Shown here: positions 9,353-19,900 of the stretch, piece after piece | Position numbering within the stretch: the first letter of the stretch is position 1 | How the letters are laid out: each line of letters starts with the position of its first letter | Origin: Acinetobacter pullicarnis | GTDB taxonomy: Bacteria; Pseudomonadota; Gammaproteobacteria; Pseudomonadales; Moraxellaceae | Assembly: GCF_006352475.1 (NCBI RefSeq) | Contig: NZ_VCMZ01000001.1 | Span: 2,170,001-2,234,000, forward strand | DNA length: 64,000 nt | Direction: 5' to 3' | The notes under the pieces: model-generated | What the model saw: only the letters and a program-made list of their open reading frames with translations | Told to the model about the DNA's origin: nothing | The model's database searches: none | Program-made: the position numbers and the translations under genes

Positions 9353-9976
9353 TTAAACTTTCAGCAGAAATCCGAGTAAGGCAAAAACCAAAAAGCAAGC
9401 AGCGGACAAATAATATAAATAAGCTGCTTGGCACTTTAACCAATCGATCCATGCCGCTCGACTCAAAAGTTTCAGCAGGCCTAAATTCCAAGCCAACACC
9501 ACCGCCAACATCCATATGCAAATCAACACATGCTGCCAAACAGAAAATTGGCTGTAGACCAAGACAATCAAACTGCTATAAAACAAAATATTCTTCGGAT
9601 TAAGTAAACTCGATTGCAAACCTAAGCCCAAATATTTGAGTGAGGAATTGAATAGCGTGCTGCGAGTCTCGGTTGAGATCGTCACTACAAAAGGTTGCCG
9701 TGCGGCGTTAAAACATCGGATAGCCAAGTACAGCAAATACCCTGCCCCCAAATACTGCACATAATGCAATATATTGGCATCGAGTTTTCCCAGCATCAAC
9801 ATGCAGCTATAGACCAATATTAAAATCAGTGCATTGCCCAAGGCAATACCAATACAAACCCACGTCGCAGCACGGCGATCATTGCTCAATAAGCTGGTGA
9901 GGAGTAAGAAAAAATCGGGCCCCGGTGAAAGCAGCGCAATAAAATGCGTCAACGCAATCATCAAAAAAATATCCAT
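9353..9976 (-). CDS. LysE/RhtB-family amino acid exporter
   Basis: Inner-membrane exporter of the LysE/RhtB superfamily, 207 residues with about six hydrophobic segments. The N-terminal ALTHFIALLSPGPDFFLLL holds the family's SPGPD signature, and the LGAGYLLYLAIRCF segment around residue 78 matches the third helix. The family exports amino acids such as lysine, threonine or homoserine lactone; the substrate here is not predictable. It lies 59 bp downstream of an AraC-type regulator on the same strand, a pairing that suggests local control. Confidence 0.92.
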   Translation of the reverse strand: MDIFLMIALTHFIALLSPGPDFFLLLTSLLSNDRRAATWVCIGIALGNALILILVYSCMLMLGKLDANILHYVQYLGAGYLLYLAIRCFNAARQPFVVTISTETRSTLFNSSLKYLGLGLQSSLLNPKNILFYSSLIVLVYSQFSVWQHVLICIWMLAVVLAWNLGLLKLLSRAAWIDWLKCQAAYLYYLSAACFLVFALLGFLLKV

Positions 9977-10035
9977 TGCTAGTTCCTGTTCAATACAGGT
10001 GGACTATAGATAAATGCGAATACGCGGGTCTTGTA

Positions 10036-10890
10036 TTAAATTGCAGCCTTGAATTTTTGTTGATATTGTTTGGGTGTCACACCGGTGTGACCTTTGAAAA
10101 CGCGATGAAAATGACTTTGATCACTAAAACCCAAGTCATAGGCCACCGTTAAAATAGACTGGCCTTGTTTTAACTGTTCGCGTGCTTGGTGAATATTTAA
10201 ATTTAATTGATAGGCATGCGGGGTAAATCCCAAATAATGCTTAAACAAACGAATTACCGCAAAACGACTGAGTTCAACCTGTGCAGCCAGTTGCGCCAAC
10301 GTTAAGATTTCGTCATGACTCGCAATATAATCCAACAGACACGCCATTTTGTCGTGTTCAGTCTTGCTATAGCGAGTTTTTTGCCAAATAAAAGCAGGCA
10401 ATAAGATCTGGGTTAATCCCTCAATCAGTACTTGTTCTTTCTCAGCAATGGTTTGCTCAAGTGAAAATAAAGTTTGATTCATGCGCGTAAACGCGGCATA
10501 TAGCTGCGGTGTATTCAAAATGCGTGGGGTAAATTGCGGAATTAAATATTGTAAAGCTTGGCCGGTACTTTCTTGCAACAATGTTGAAAGCCAATCGAGC
10601 TGCAAATGCATCATTTGATAACTCCATGGCTGTCCTGGCATGGGATTACACGAATGTTCAACATGGGCTGGAATACAAACCAAGCTGCCGCTTTGAATGG
10701 TTTGCGCAGCACTTAAATAACTACTAAATTGGCTTTGTCCTTGATCGACTGCGCCAATTGAAAAGGTTGGATGGCTATGTGCCTGATAACAAACCCGACT
10801 CTGGCAAGCCTGACGCGTCTCGACATAAGGCATACGTTGATCATGCCAAAATCTCGCTTCAAGCTGAGCAGGTGTTTGGCCAAGTGCCAT
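10036..10890 (-). CDS. AraC-family transcriptional regulator
   Basis: 284 residues: an N-terminal cupin-like effector domain (HPTFSIGAVDQG, VCIPAHVEHSC) and a C-terminal pair of helix-turn-helix motifs (LAQLAAQVELSRFAVIRLFKHYLGFTPHAY and ILTVAYDLGFSDQSHFHRVFKGHTGVTPKQY). The second contains the conserved GFSDQSHFHRVFK. This arrangement is common in regulators of small-molecule exporters. Its likely target is the LysE-type exporter immediately downstream, based on position only. Confidence 0.92.
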   Translation of the reverse strand: MALGQTPAQLEARFWHDQRMPYVETRQACQSRVCYQAHSHPTFSIGAVDQGQSQFSSYLSAAQTIQSGSLVCIPAHVEHSCNPMPGQPWSYQMMHLQLDWLSTLLQESTGQALQYLIPQFTPRILNTPQLYAAFTRMNQTLFSLEQTIAEKEQVLIEGLTQILLPAFIWQKTRYSKTEHDKMACLLDYIASHDEILTLAQLAAQVELSRFAVIRLFKHYLGFTPHAYQLNLNIHQAREQLKQGQSILTVAYDLGFSDQSHFHRVFKGHTGVTPKQYQQKFKAAI

Positions 10891-10951
10891 CCAGATATCC
10901 TTTAAACTTTAACCAAAGAAATTATTGAAATAAAAATAAGCCTGCTGAGCC

Positions 10952-11437
10952 TCAGGCCTGTGCTAAAGCATTTTCAATATCTTGCTCAATGCTTTCTGGC
11001 TTGGTGGTTGGTGCATAACGCTGAATCACCTCACCTTGCTGATTAATCAAAAACTTGGTGAAGTTCCATTTAATGCCATTGCCCAATATTCCTTTACTGT
11101 GATTGGTTAAGTAGCGAAAGAGAATATGTGCTTCCGGCCCTTTCACATCGACTTTGGCAAACATTGGAAAAGACACGCCATAGTTTTTCTGACAAAATGC
11201 CCCGATTTCTTCATGACTGCCCGGATCTTGGCCACCAAACTGATTGCATGGAAAGCCAAGCACTTCAAAACCTTGCGCATGATATTTTTGGTAGAGCTTT
11301 TCCAGACCAGAAAATTGTGGGGTAAAACCACATTTACTGGCAGTATTTACAATGAGTAGAACTTTTCCCTGATAATCAGAAAATGCTTGGTTCTTCCCAT
11401 CCAGTAATTCAGCTTCATACTGATAAATATTACTCAT
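10952..11437 (-). CDS. Glutathione peroxidase (cysteine type)
   Basis: Thiol peroxidase of the glutathione peroxidase family, reducing peroxides with glutathione or thioredoxin. The active-site motif [11 protein letters not shown] (Cys about residue 36), the [12 protein letters not shown] motif (Gln) and the WNFTKFLI motif (Trp, Asn) complete the catalytic tetrad. 161 residues, the bacterial Cys-containing form. The ATG overlaps the stop of msrB (ATGA), so translation is probably coupled and the pair forms an oxidative-damage repair operon. Confidence 0.95.
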   Translation of the reverse strand: MSNIYQYEAELLDGKNQAFSDYQGKVLLIVNTASKCGFTPQFSGLEKLYQKYHAQGFEVLGFPCNQFGGQDPGSHEEIGAFCQKNYGVSFPMFAKVDVKGPEAHILFRYLTNHSKGILGNGIKWNFTKFLINQQGEVIQRYAPTTKPESIEQDIENALAQA

Positions 11438-11853
11438 GGATAGGTGTCCTCATCGCTCTTTTCTTGGGTTACCAAGTCTAATGAGGCTGAGTTGATGCAA
11501 TAGCGAAGGCCTGTTGGTTGTGGACCATCTTCAAACACATGCCCCAAATGTGCATCACAATGATGACATGTCACTTCAGTCCGCGTCATGCCATGTGTTT
11601 GGTCATCGTGTTCTTCAATTACGGTTGGATTGGCTGGTTTGAAAAAACTCGGCCAACCACAGCCACTATCAAATTTGGTCTCTGAAAGGAACAAGGCCGT
11701 TCCGCAACAGCGACATAAATAGGTACCTGCTTGTTTGGTATTCCAATATTTGCCAGTAAACGCGGCTTCAGTCCCCTTTTGGCGCGTAATCCTAAATTCC
11801 TCTGGTGATAACTCTCTTTGCCATTCTCGGTCTGTTTTATTGAGTTTTCCCAT
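11434..11853 (-). CDS. msrB: Peptide-methionine (R)-S-oxide reductase
   Basis: Reduces methionine-R-sulfoxide in proteins. Two CxxC pairs bind zinc ([10 protein letters not shown] and [11 protein letters not shown]), the GCGWPSF loop is conserved, and the catalytic RYCINSASL is near the C-terminus. Start chosen at 11853, where AAGGAG lies 6 nt upstream; a longer frame to 11889 has no ribosome site. 139 residues, normal for MsrB. Operon with the peroxidase gene, overlapping by 4 bp. Confidence 0.96.
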   Translation of the reverse strand: MGKLNKTDREWQRELSPEEFRITRQKGTEAAFTGKYWNTKQAGTYLCRCCGTALFLSETKFDSGCGWPSFFKPANPTVIEEHDDQTHGMTRTEVTCHHCDAHLGHVFEDGPQPTGLRYCINSASLDLVTQEKSDEDTYP

Positions 11854-12018
11854 GATTAACTCCTTTAAATATTTAACATTCGGTGTCATGCTTCATGACA
11901 ATCATATTTACGCTAGAACGTTATAAAATCCTAGCAAAATTTGAACATAGATTGTGATATTTCAGTAATCTATATACTTTTTAACTTAATCACTAACTCA
12001 CTCACATTGGATGGCAAT

Positions 12019-13254
12019 ATGTCCGGTTTAGGTTTTACATTACCACGCGAAATTAAAAAATCATCAAAGCTCGAGCATGTATGCTACGACATTCGCGGAC
12101 CAGTATTACGAGCCGCCAACGAAATGGAAGAAGCCGGACATAAAATTATTAAATTAAATATCGGCAATCCAGCACCTTTCGGCTTCGAAGCACCACAAGA
12201 AATTATTAATGATGTGGCACTCAACCTGCCCAATGCCATTGGTTATACCGATTCAAAAGGGATTTTTCCAGCACGTAAAGCGGTTTGTCAGTATTACCAA
12301 CAAAAAGGTATTCTCGATTTATCGGTCAAAGATGTGTATATCGGCAATGGTGTTTCTGAGCTGATCGTGATGGCCATGCAAGGTCTACTCGATGATGGCG
12401 ATGAAATGTTGGTCCCAATGCCAGATTATCCACTTTGGACGGCTGCGGTAAATCTTTCTGGCGGTACCGCAATTCACTATAAATGTGATGAAGAAAATTA
12501 TTGGTACCCCGATATTGCCGATATGGAAAGTAAAATCACGCCAAATACTCGCGGCATCGTGATTATCAATCCAAACAACCCAACAGGTTCAGTCTATCCA
12601 CGCCATGTACTTGAAAAAATCGTACAACTGTCAAAAAAATACGACCTGATTTTATTTGCTGACGAAATTTACGACAAAATTATTTACGATGGTATTGAAC
12701 AAGTTTCTGTTGCAACGCTCGCAGGTGATCAACTGTGTATCACCTTTAATGGTCTATCGAAATCACATCGTATTGCTGGCTTCCGTTCTGGCTGGATGGC
12801 TATTACCGGTGACAAAACCCGTGCAGAAGATTATATCGAAGGCTTAGACATGTTGGCATCTATGCGTCTGTGTGCCAATCATCAAGCGCAATACGCCATT
12901 CAAACGGCTCTAGGTGGCTACCAGTCAATTAACGACCTCATTCGTCCAGGTGGTCGTTTATATGAACAACGCAATATCGCATGGGAAATGCTCAATGAAA
13001 TCCCTGGGGTGACTTGCGTTAAACCAGAAGGTGCCATGTACTGCTTCCCGCGCCTCGATCCTGAAATGTACCCAATTAACGACGATGAAAAATTCATGCT
13101 CGATTTTCTCAAAGCTGAAAAAGTCTTATTGGTCCAAGGCACAGGCTTTAACTGGCCAACACCCGATCATTTCCGTTTGGTATTCTTGCCGGCAGAAAAT
13201 GAACTGCGTGAAGCCATTACCCGTCTAGGTCGTTTCTTGCAAAAAATGCGTTAA
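12019..13254 (+). CDS. alaA: AlaA-like pyridoxal-phosphate aminotransferase
   Basis: Class I/II aminotransferase, most like glutamate-pyruvate transaminase AlaA. Visible are the NIGNPAPFGFEAP start of the fold, NPNNPTGS (substrate/PLP Asn), DEIYDKI (PLP Asp) and FNGLSKSHRIAGFRSGW with the Schiff-base Lys. About 411 residues. The start at 12019 (SGLGFTLPREIKKSSK) is favoured because the family begins there; 26 codons of upstream frame look non-coding. Monocistronic, ending at a terminator at 13311-13343. Confidence 0.93.
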   Translation: MSGLGFTLPREIKKSSKLEHVCYDIRGPVLRAANEMEEAGHKIIKLNIGNPAPFGFEAPQEIINDVALNLPNAIGYTDSKGIFPARKAVCQYYQQKGILDLSVKDVYIGNGVSELIVMAMQGLLDDGDEMLVPMPDYPLWTAAVNLSGGTAIHYKCDEENYWYPDIADMESKITPNTRGIVIINPNNPTGSVYPRHVLEKIVQLSKKYDLILFADEIYDKIIYDGIEQVSVATLAGDQLCITFNGLSKSHRIAGFRSGWMAITGDKTRAEDYIEGLDMLASMRLCANHQAQYAIQTALGGYQSINDLIRPGGRLYEQRNIAWEMLNEIPGVTCVKPEGAMYCFPRLDPEMYPINDDEKFMLDFLKAEKVLLVQGTGFNWPTPDHFRLVFLPAENELREAITRLGRFLQKMR

Positions 13255-13310
13255 ATTACTTGGGTACGCATTGTGTTTTTTGGCGCTTGGTTGAGAAAAA
13301 TCAAGCTTCA

Positions 13311-13343
13311 AAAAAAAACCAGCGCATTCAGCGCTGGTTTTTT
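13311..13343. terminator. Bidirectional terminator
   Basis: Stem AACCAGCGC / GCGCTGGTT with loop ATTCA, flanked by A-run on the left and T-run on the right, so it works on both strands. It ends the aminotransferase transcript and, on the minus strand, followed the now-broken outer-membrane gene. Confidence 0.9.
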
Positions 13344-13366
13344 AATGCCTTAAATTTTAATCGAAC

Positions 13367-13450
13367 TTACCAACTAAAACCAACGCCTGCACCACCTGAA
13401 CTTTCATCGTCTGTAAATGCACCACCGAAGTTGAGACTCACTGTGATATT
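13367..13450 (-). pseudogene. C-terminal remnant of an outer-membrane barrel protein
   Basis: On the minus strand the last 27 codons read as a typical final pair of beta strands (ITVSLNFGGAF, then GGAGVGFSW and a stop). The terminal aromatic residue after alternating hydrophobic positions is the recognition signal for barrel insertion. An in-frame TGA at 13451-13453 precedes it directly and no upstream coding is visible. The rest of the gene appears deleted, while its stop and terminator remain. Confidence 0.6.
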
Positions 13451-13679
13451 TCAAAAACTTATAGAATTATTTTGCGACACAAGATAGCTTTTCGTAAAAT
13501 AGTTTGATATATATCTCTCTTTTGCAAAAATTAAATCCTCTGCCCATCAATTGAAAAAATCACATGCCTATTACCATTTTCAGATGGCTATAGCCAAGCA
13601 TAGCTGTTTTATATTATTTTGAATTTGTGTATGTTTTTTTTTGCACTAGAAATAAACAATATGACAATTAAAGGATTAA

Positions 13680-14741
<1,062 letters not shown>

Positions 14742-14755
14742 TTTTATTTAGTAAA

Positions 14756-14793
14756 AAATACAGCAGCGAGCATTTTAACTCACTGCTGTATTT
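14756..14793. terminator. Bidirectional terminator between convergent genes
   Basis: Inverted repeat AAATACAGCAG / CTGCTGTATTT separated by 16 nt whose ends (GAG/CTC) extend the stem. It lies between the asparaginase and the first Sel1 gene, which converge. Confidence 0.8.
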
Positions 14794-14814
14794 CTCTTAA
14801 ATTAACAGTCTGCA

Positions 14815-15690
14815 TTAATAGTCTGACATTGACTCTTTATACTGTTTAGATTTACGAATGTCTTTTTTCAAACCATAGCCGCCTGTTTCATATAAGCGTG
14901 CTAAATCTTCTGCCACTTCTTCATAACCAAGATCAACTGCTGCTTCATAGTATTCAGCGGCGATTTTATAATTTTTGGCAACACCTAAACCATTTTCGTA
15001 GAGTTCACCCATATTATAATTGGCATGTGCATTGTCTAATGCAATTGATGCCTTAAAAAGTCGTATGGCTTCTGGATAATCTTGTTTGACACCATTACCA
15101 TCTTTATAGAATAAGCCTAGATTATTTAAAGCACCTGCATCGTCCTGTGCTGCTGCTAATTTATAATAACGGATCGCTTTTGCGATATCTTGATTGACCG
15201 AAATACCCTCATCATAATTATATGCAAGATGATATTGTGCATCACTTAATCCACCATCAGCCGCTTTGGTGAGCAGGGCAATCGATTTCTTCGGATCTTC
15301 ATCAACACCTTCAGCGCCATTTTCATAAATGATTGCGAGTGCATATTGAGAAAGACCATGACCACGATTGGCTGCTTTGCTATACCATTTGACCGCTTCT
15401 ACCGCATTTTCATCGACATGTTGGCCTTCGCTATACATATAACCAATTGAATAGATTGCATCTAAATGGCCTTGTGCTGCGGCTTTTTGATACCACTTAA
15501 AGGCTTCAGCTTCATCTTCGTCAACCTCATAGCCTTGATAATACGCTTCACCCAAATCATATTGCGCTTGTGCATTACCCTTTTTGGCTTGCGAAACTAG
15601 ACTTTGGCTAAATACGACCTCTTCCGCTGATACTGCCCCAGAAAATGAAAATGCCAATACCATGGCCAGTGATAAGTTTTTAAGCTTCAT
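14815..15690 (-). CDS. Secreted Sel1-repeat protein (copy A)
   Basis: 291 residues. Signal peptide at residues 1-22 (MKLKNLSLAMVLAFSFSGAVSA), then about six Sel1-type repeats of roughly 36 residues, recognisable by A-x2-G-x4-A-x3-LGxxYxxG patterns such as AQAQYDLGEAYYQGY and AGALNNLGLFYKDGNG. Sel1 solenoids bind proteins and often act as adaptors or in cell-envelope and host interaction. A closely related copy lies upstream on the same strand (15889-16767) with a similar promoter region, so this is a tandem duplication. Periplasmic location is inferred from the signal peptide; there is no lipobox cysteine. Confidence 0.9.
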   Translation of the reverse strand: MKLKNLSLAMVLAFSFSGAVSAEEVVFSQSLVSQAKKGNAQAQYDLGEAYYQGYEVDEDEAEAFKWYQKAAAQGHLDAIYSIGYMYSEGQHVDENAVEAVKWYSKAANRGHGLSQYALAIIYENGAEGVDEDPKKSIALLTKAADGGLSDAQYHLAYNYDEGISVNQDIAKAIRYYKLAAAQDDAGALNNLGLFYKDGNGVKQDYPEAIRLFKASIALDNAHANYNMGELYENGLGVAKNYKIAAEYYEAAVDLGYEEVAEDLARLYETGGYGLKKDIRKSKQYKESMSDY

Positions 15691-15888
15691 AAAATCCCTA
15701 AATAGACTTTTAAATTAGAATGATCAGTAAGATATATTATTGATATTTTTTTAGTTTGAATACTGGAATAAACACTTTGTACCGAACAAAATCCAAAATA
15801 AATTGAAGGCTTGTACCACGCATTCTAATTTTAATTGCGTTTTTAATACGACCAATCTCTAAGATTGATCGTATTTCTTTAAATGGAC

Positions 15889-16767
15889 TTAATAGCCATT
15901 TGCAAATTTTTCGCTATATTGAGTTGATTTACGAATATCTTTTTTCAAACCATACCCCCCTTTTTCATAAATACGGGCCAAGTCTTCAGCAGCTTCCTCA
16001 AAACCAAGGTCGAGTGATTTTTCATAATAATTGGCTGCTTCTTGATAGTTTTTAGTCACCCCAAACCCATTTTCATAGAGCTCGCCAATATTAAAATAAG
16101 CATGCTCATTGTCTTGTTCAGCAGAAGCTTTAAATAAACGCATCGCCTCAGCATAGTTTTGCTTGACGCCATTGCCATCTTTATAGAACAAGCCCAGATT
16201 ATTTAAGCCTGCCGCATTATTTTGTGCAGCCGCCAATTGATAATAATGTACCGCTTTACTAATATTTGGCTCTACCGAAATCCCTTCTTCATAGTTATAC
16301 GCTAAATGATGTTGGGCTTGCGCCAAACCGCCATCAGCTGCTTTGGTAAGCCAATAAATTGATTTTTTGGCATCTTCCGCCACACCATCTTCACCATCTT
16401 CATAGACCACGGCCAATTGATATTGGGAAAGCCCATGACCCCGTACTGCAGCTTTGCTATACCATTTTATTGCTTCTTCGCCATTTTCTTCGACAAAATG
16501 GCCATCACTATACATACAGCCAATGGAATAAATTGCCTCTAAGTGTCCTTGTGCTGCGGCTTTTTGGTACCATTTATAGGCTTCCTCATTGTCTTCTTCA
16601 ACGCCATAAGCTTGATAATAAGCCTCAGCTAAATCATATTGCGCCTGTGCATTGCCCTTTTTCGCTTGCGTGACTAGACTTTGGCTGTATTGAACTTCGC
16701 TCGCCAACACCGTCCCTGAAAAAGAAAATGCCAACAAAATAGCCAATGATAAATTTTTAAGCTTCAT
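15889..16767 (-). CDS. Secreted Sel1-repeat protein (copy B)
   Basis: Paralogue of the following gene, 292 residues from the ATG at 16767 (a start four codons earlier is possible). Signal peptide MKLKNLSLAILLAFSFSGTVLA is nearly identical to that of copy A. The Sel1 repeats are in the same order, with closely matching blocks (KKGNAQAQYDL, WYQKAAAQGHL, NNLGLFYKDGNGVKQ) and diverged acidic positions between them. Upstream bases around 16780-16835 resemble those before copy A, including the shared GACTTTTAAATTA. It probably has its own promoter. Confidence 0.9.
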   Translation of the reverse strand: MKLKNLSLAILLAFSFSGTVLASEVQYSQSLVTQAKKGNAQAQYDLAEAYYQAYGVEEDNEEAYKWYQKAAAQGHLEAIYSIGCMYSDGHFVEENGEEAIKWYSKAAVRGHGLSQYQLAVVYEDGEDGVAEDAKKSIYWLTKAADGGLAQAQHHLAYNYEEGISVEPNISKAVHYYQLAAAQNNAAGLNNLGLFYKDGNGVKQNYAEAMRLFKASAEQDNEHAYFNIGELYENGFGVTKNYQEAANYYEKSLDLGFEEAAEDLARIYEKGGYGLKKDIRKSTQYSEKFANGY

Positions 16768-16948
16768 AGCACCCCACAATGGACTTTTAAATTAAATGGA
16801 TTAATGGCAGCCATATTATTGATAATTTATAAGTTTGAATACACTAAATAGCCAATTACACTACAGATCGGTCTAAAAAGGCAGTTTCACCTGCATTCAC
16901 AAATCAGACCATGTTAAAATATCGGCGGCTTTCTTTAAGGATTTTTTT

Positions 16949-19900
16949 ATGCAGTTTGTTCATCTTGGTATTCATACGGAATTTTCGATTACCGAATCGA
17001 TTGTCCGCGTACCTGATCTGATTAAAGCTGCTGCATCTGAAAACATGCCTGCGCTGGCCATGACCGATCTGTCCAACTTACACGCAGCGGTTAAATTTTA
17101 TCGCGCGTGTTTAGGCAAAGGTATCAAACCCATTTTGGGAGGTGTACTGCGTCTCAACGATGCCGAGCACCGGATTACCCTGTTGGCGATGAGCAATCGC
17201 GGTTGGCGGAGCCTGACGGAAATTATTTCACGTGGTTTTATTGAGGGCCAACAACTCAGCATTCCTTGTGTGCAAAAGCCTTGGATTTTAGAGCAAGCAG
17301 ACGACTTAATCGTGCTGCTCGGACAACACAGTGATGTCGGCAAAATGCTCTGCTCCTCCAATCCACAAAAAGCAGAGCCATTACTTGAAGAGTGGATTGC
17401 CAAATTTGGCAATCGTGTCTACTTCTCACTTTGCCGCACTCAACGCCCACAAGAAGAAGAATTTATTCAACAAGCGCTTAAACTTGCAGAAAAATATCAA
17501 ATTGGTGTGGTTGCGCAAAATGACATTCATTTTATTCGCCCTGAAGATTATGAAGCGCATGAAGCACGCGTGTGTATTGCCGATGGTTATGTACTCGCAG
17601 ACCAACGCCGCCCTCGTTTGTATAGCCAAGAGCAGTATTTTAAAACTGCGGAACAAATGAGTGAGTTGTTTGCTGACATTCCCAGCGCACTTGAAAATAC
17701 TTACCAAATTGCCAAACGCTGTAATGTCACGTTGAAATTAGGCACTTACCATTTGCCTGATTATCCAATTCCAGATGGCCATACCATCAACAGCTTTTTT
17801 GAGCATATTTCCAAACAAGGTTTAGAAGTGCGTCTGGATGTACTCTATCCTGTCGCGGAACGTGACCAAGATTGGCCAGAAATACGACGACCTTACGATC
17901 AACGCATTGAATACGAAATCAACATTATTAATAACATGGGATTCCCCGGTTACTTTCTAATCGTGATGGACTTTATTCAGTGGTCAAAAAACAATGGCGT
18001 TCCCGTCGGCCCTGGCCGTGGTTCGGGTGCCGGCTCATTGGTGGCCTATAGTCTCAATATTACTGACTTAGACCCCCTGCGTTATGATCTGCTGTTCGAA
18101 CGCTTCCTAAACCCTGAACGTGTTTCAATGCCCGACTTTGACATCGACTTTTGTATTGCTGGTCGAGACAAAGTGATTGACTATGTTTCACGGCACTATG
18201 GTCGTGATGCGGTTTCGCAAATTGCAACCTTCGGTACTATGGCGGCCAAAGGTGCGATTCGAGATGTGGCACGTGTTCTTGGTAAAGCTTATGGCTTAGC
18301 CGATCGAATCTCTAAAATGGTGCCAACCAAACCGCTTGGGGTGGACCTTCGTGGTGCCATCGACATGGAGCCGCAACTCAAAGATATTGTCACCAATCCA
18401 TCAAATCCCGACTATGACGATGCTGCTGAAATTTGGGAAATGGCGCTCAAGCTAGAAGGCATTACCCGAAATACGGGTAAACATGCGGGTGGTGTGGTGA
18501 TTGCACCAACCAAAATCACCGACTTCTCCGCAGTGCTCTGTGATGAAGACGGTACCAACCGGGTTGCTCAGTTCGATAAAGATGATGTCGAATCCGCTGG
18601 TTTGGTCAAATTTGACTTCTTGGGCTTACGTAACCTCACGGTGATCGAAGATGCCCTACAAAATATCAATAAAAATAGAGCTTCAGACCAACAACTATTA
18701 ATTTCTGAAATCCCATTAGACGATACTCAGGCATTTACCATCTTTGCCGACGCCAATACGACCGCGGTGTTCCAGTTCGAGTCCGTGGGCATGAAGCGCA
18801 TGTTAAAAGAAGCGCGCCCAAGTAAATTTGAAGAGATTATTGCATTCGTCTCCTTATATCGCCCAGGTCCGATGGATCTTATTCCTGACTTTATTCATCG
18901 TATGCACGGCGGTGAGTTTGAATATCTACATCCTTTACTTGAAGGCATTCTGGAACCCACCTACGGGATTATGGTTTACCAAGAACAGGTGATGCAGGCA
19001 GCACAGTATTGTGCAGGTTATACCTTGGGCGGTGCCGATTTACTGCGTCGTGCCATGGGTAAAAAGAAACCCGAAGAGATGGTACAGCAACGTAAAATCT
19101 TTACTGAAGGTGCCGCCTTAAAAGATATTGATGAAGCGACCGCCAACCATATCTTTGACTATATGGAAAAATTTGCGGGCTACGGTTTTAACAAATCGCA
19201 TGCTGCGGCCTATGCTTTGGTGGCTTATCAAACCGCATGGCTAAAAGCGCATTTCCCTGCCGAATTTATGTCTGCGGTTATGACCTCGGAGATGCAGAAC
19301 ACCGATAACGTGGTGTTTCTCATCGATGACTGCCGTAACAACAAGCTCGACGTTATGCCGCCATCGATCAACATGTCGCTCTATCGTTTCCATGCCAGCG
19401 ACGATAAAACCATTGTCTATGGACTTGGTGCGATTAAAGGTGTGGGTGAACAAGCCATGCAGTCGGTGATTGAATCGCGTCAGCAAGATGGCCCATTTAA
19501 AGACCTCTTCGATTTCTGCCATCGTATCGATTTGAAAAAAATCAACAAACGTACTCTTGAAGCCCTGCTGCGTGCCGGTGCACTAGACTGCTTAGGCGTC
19601 GAACGTTCAACCTTAATGGCACAGCTTCCCGAAGCGGTGCAAGCCGCAGATCAAGCACGCAGTAACCGTGAATCTGGCATCATGGATTTATTTGGTGAAG
19701 TTGAAGAAGTGCAGCGCAAGCCAAGTAAACCGGTTAAACCATGGAGTGATGAAGTCCGTCTCAAAGGTGAAAAAGATACCTTGGGCTTATATTTAACTGG
19801 TCACCCGATTGATATTTACAAAGCTGAATTAAAATCCTTTGTGCCCCTAAAAATTAATGAACTGACCCCAACCAGACGTGGTGTCACCACCGTCTATGCC

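Noticed and set aside
13260-13487. Plus-strand 75-codon frame across the terminator
   Set aside because: It reads through a terminator hairpin, and the minus-strand barrel remnant explains the coding-like stretch better.
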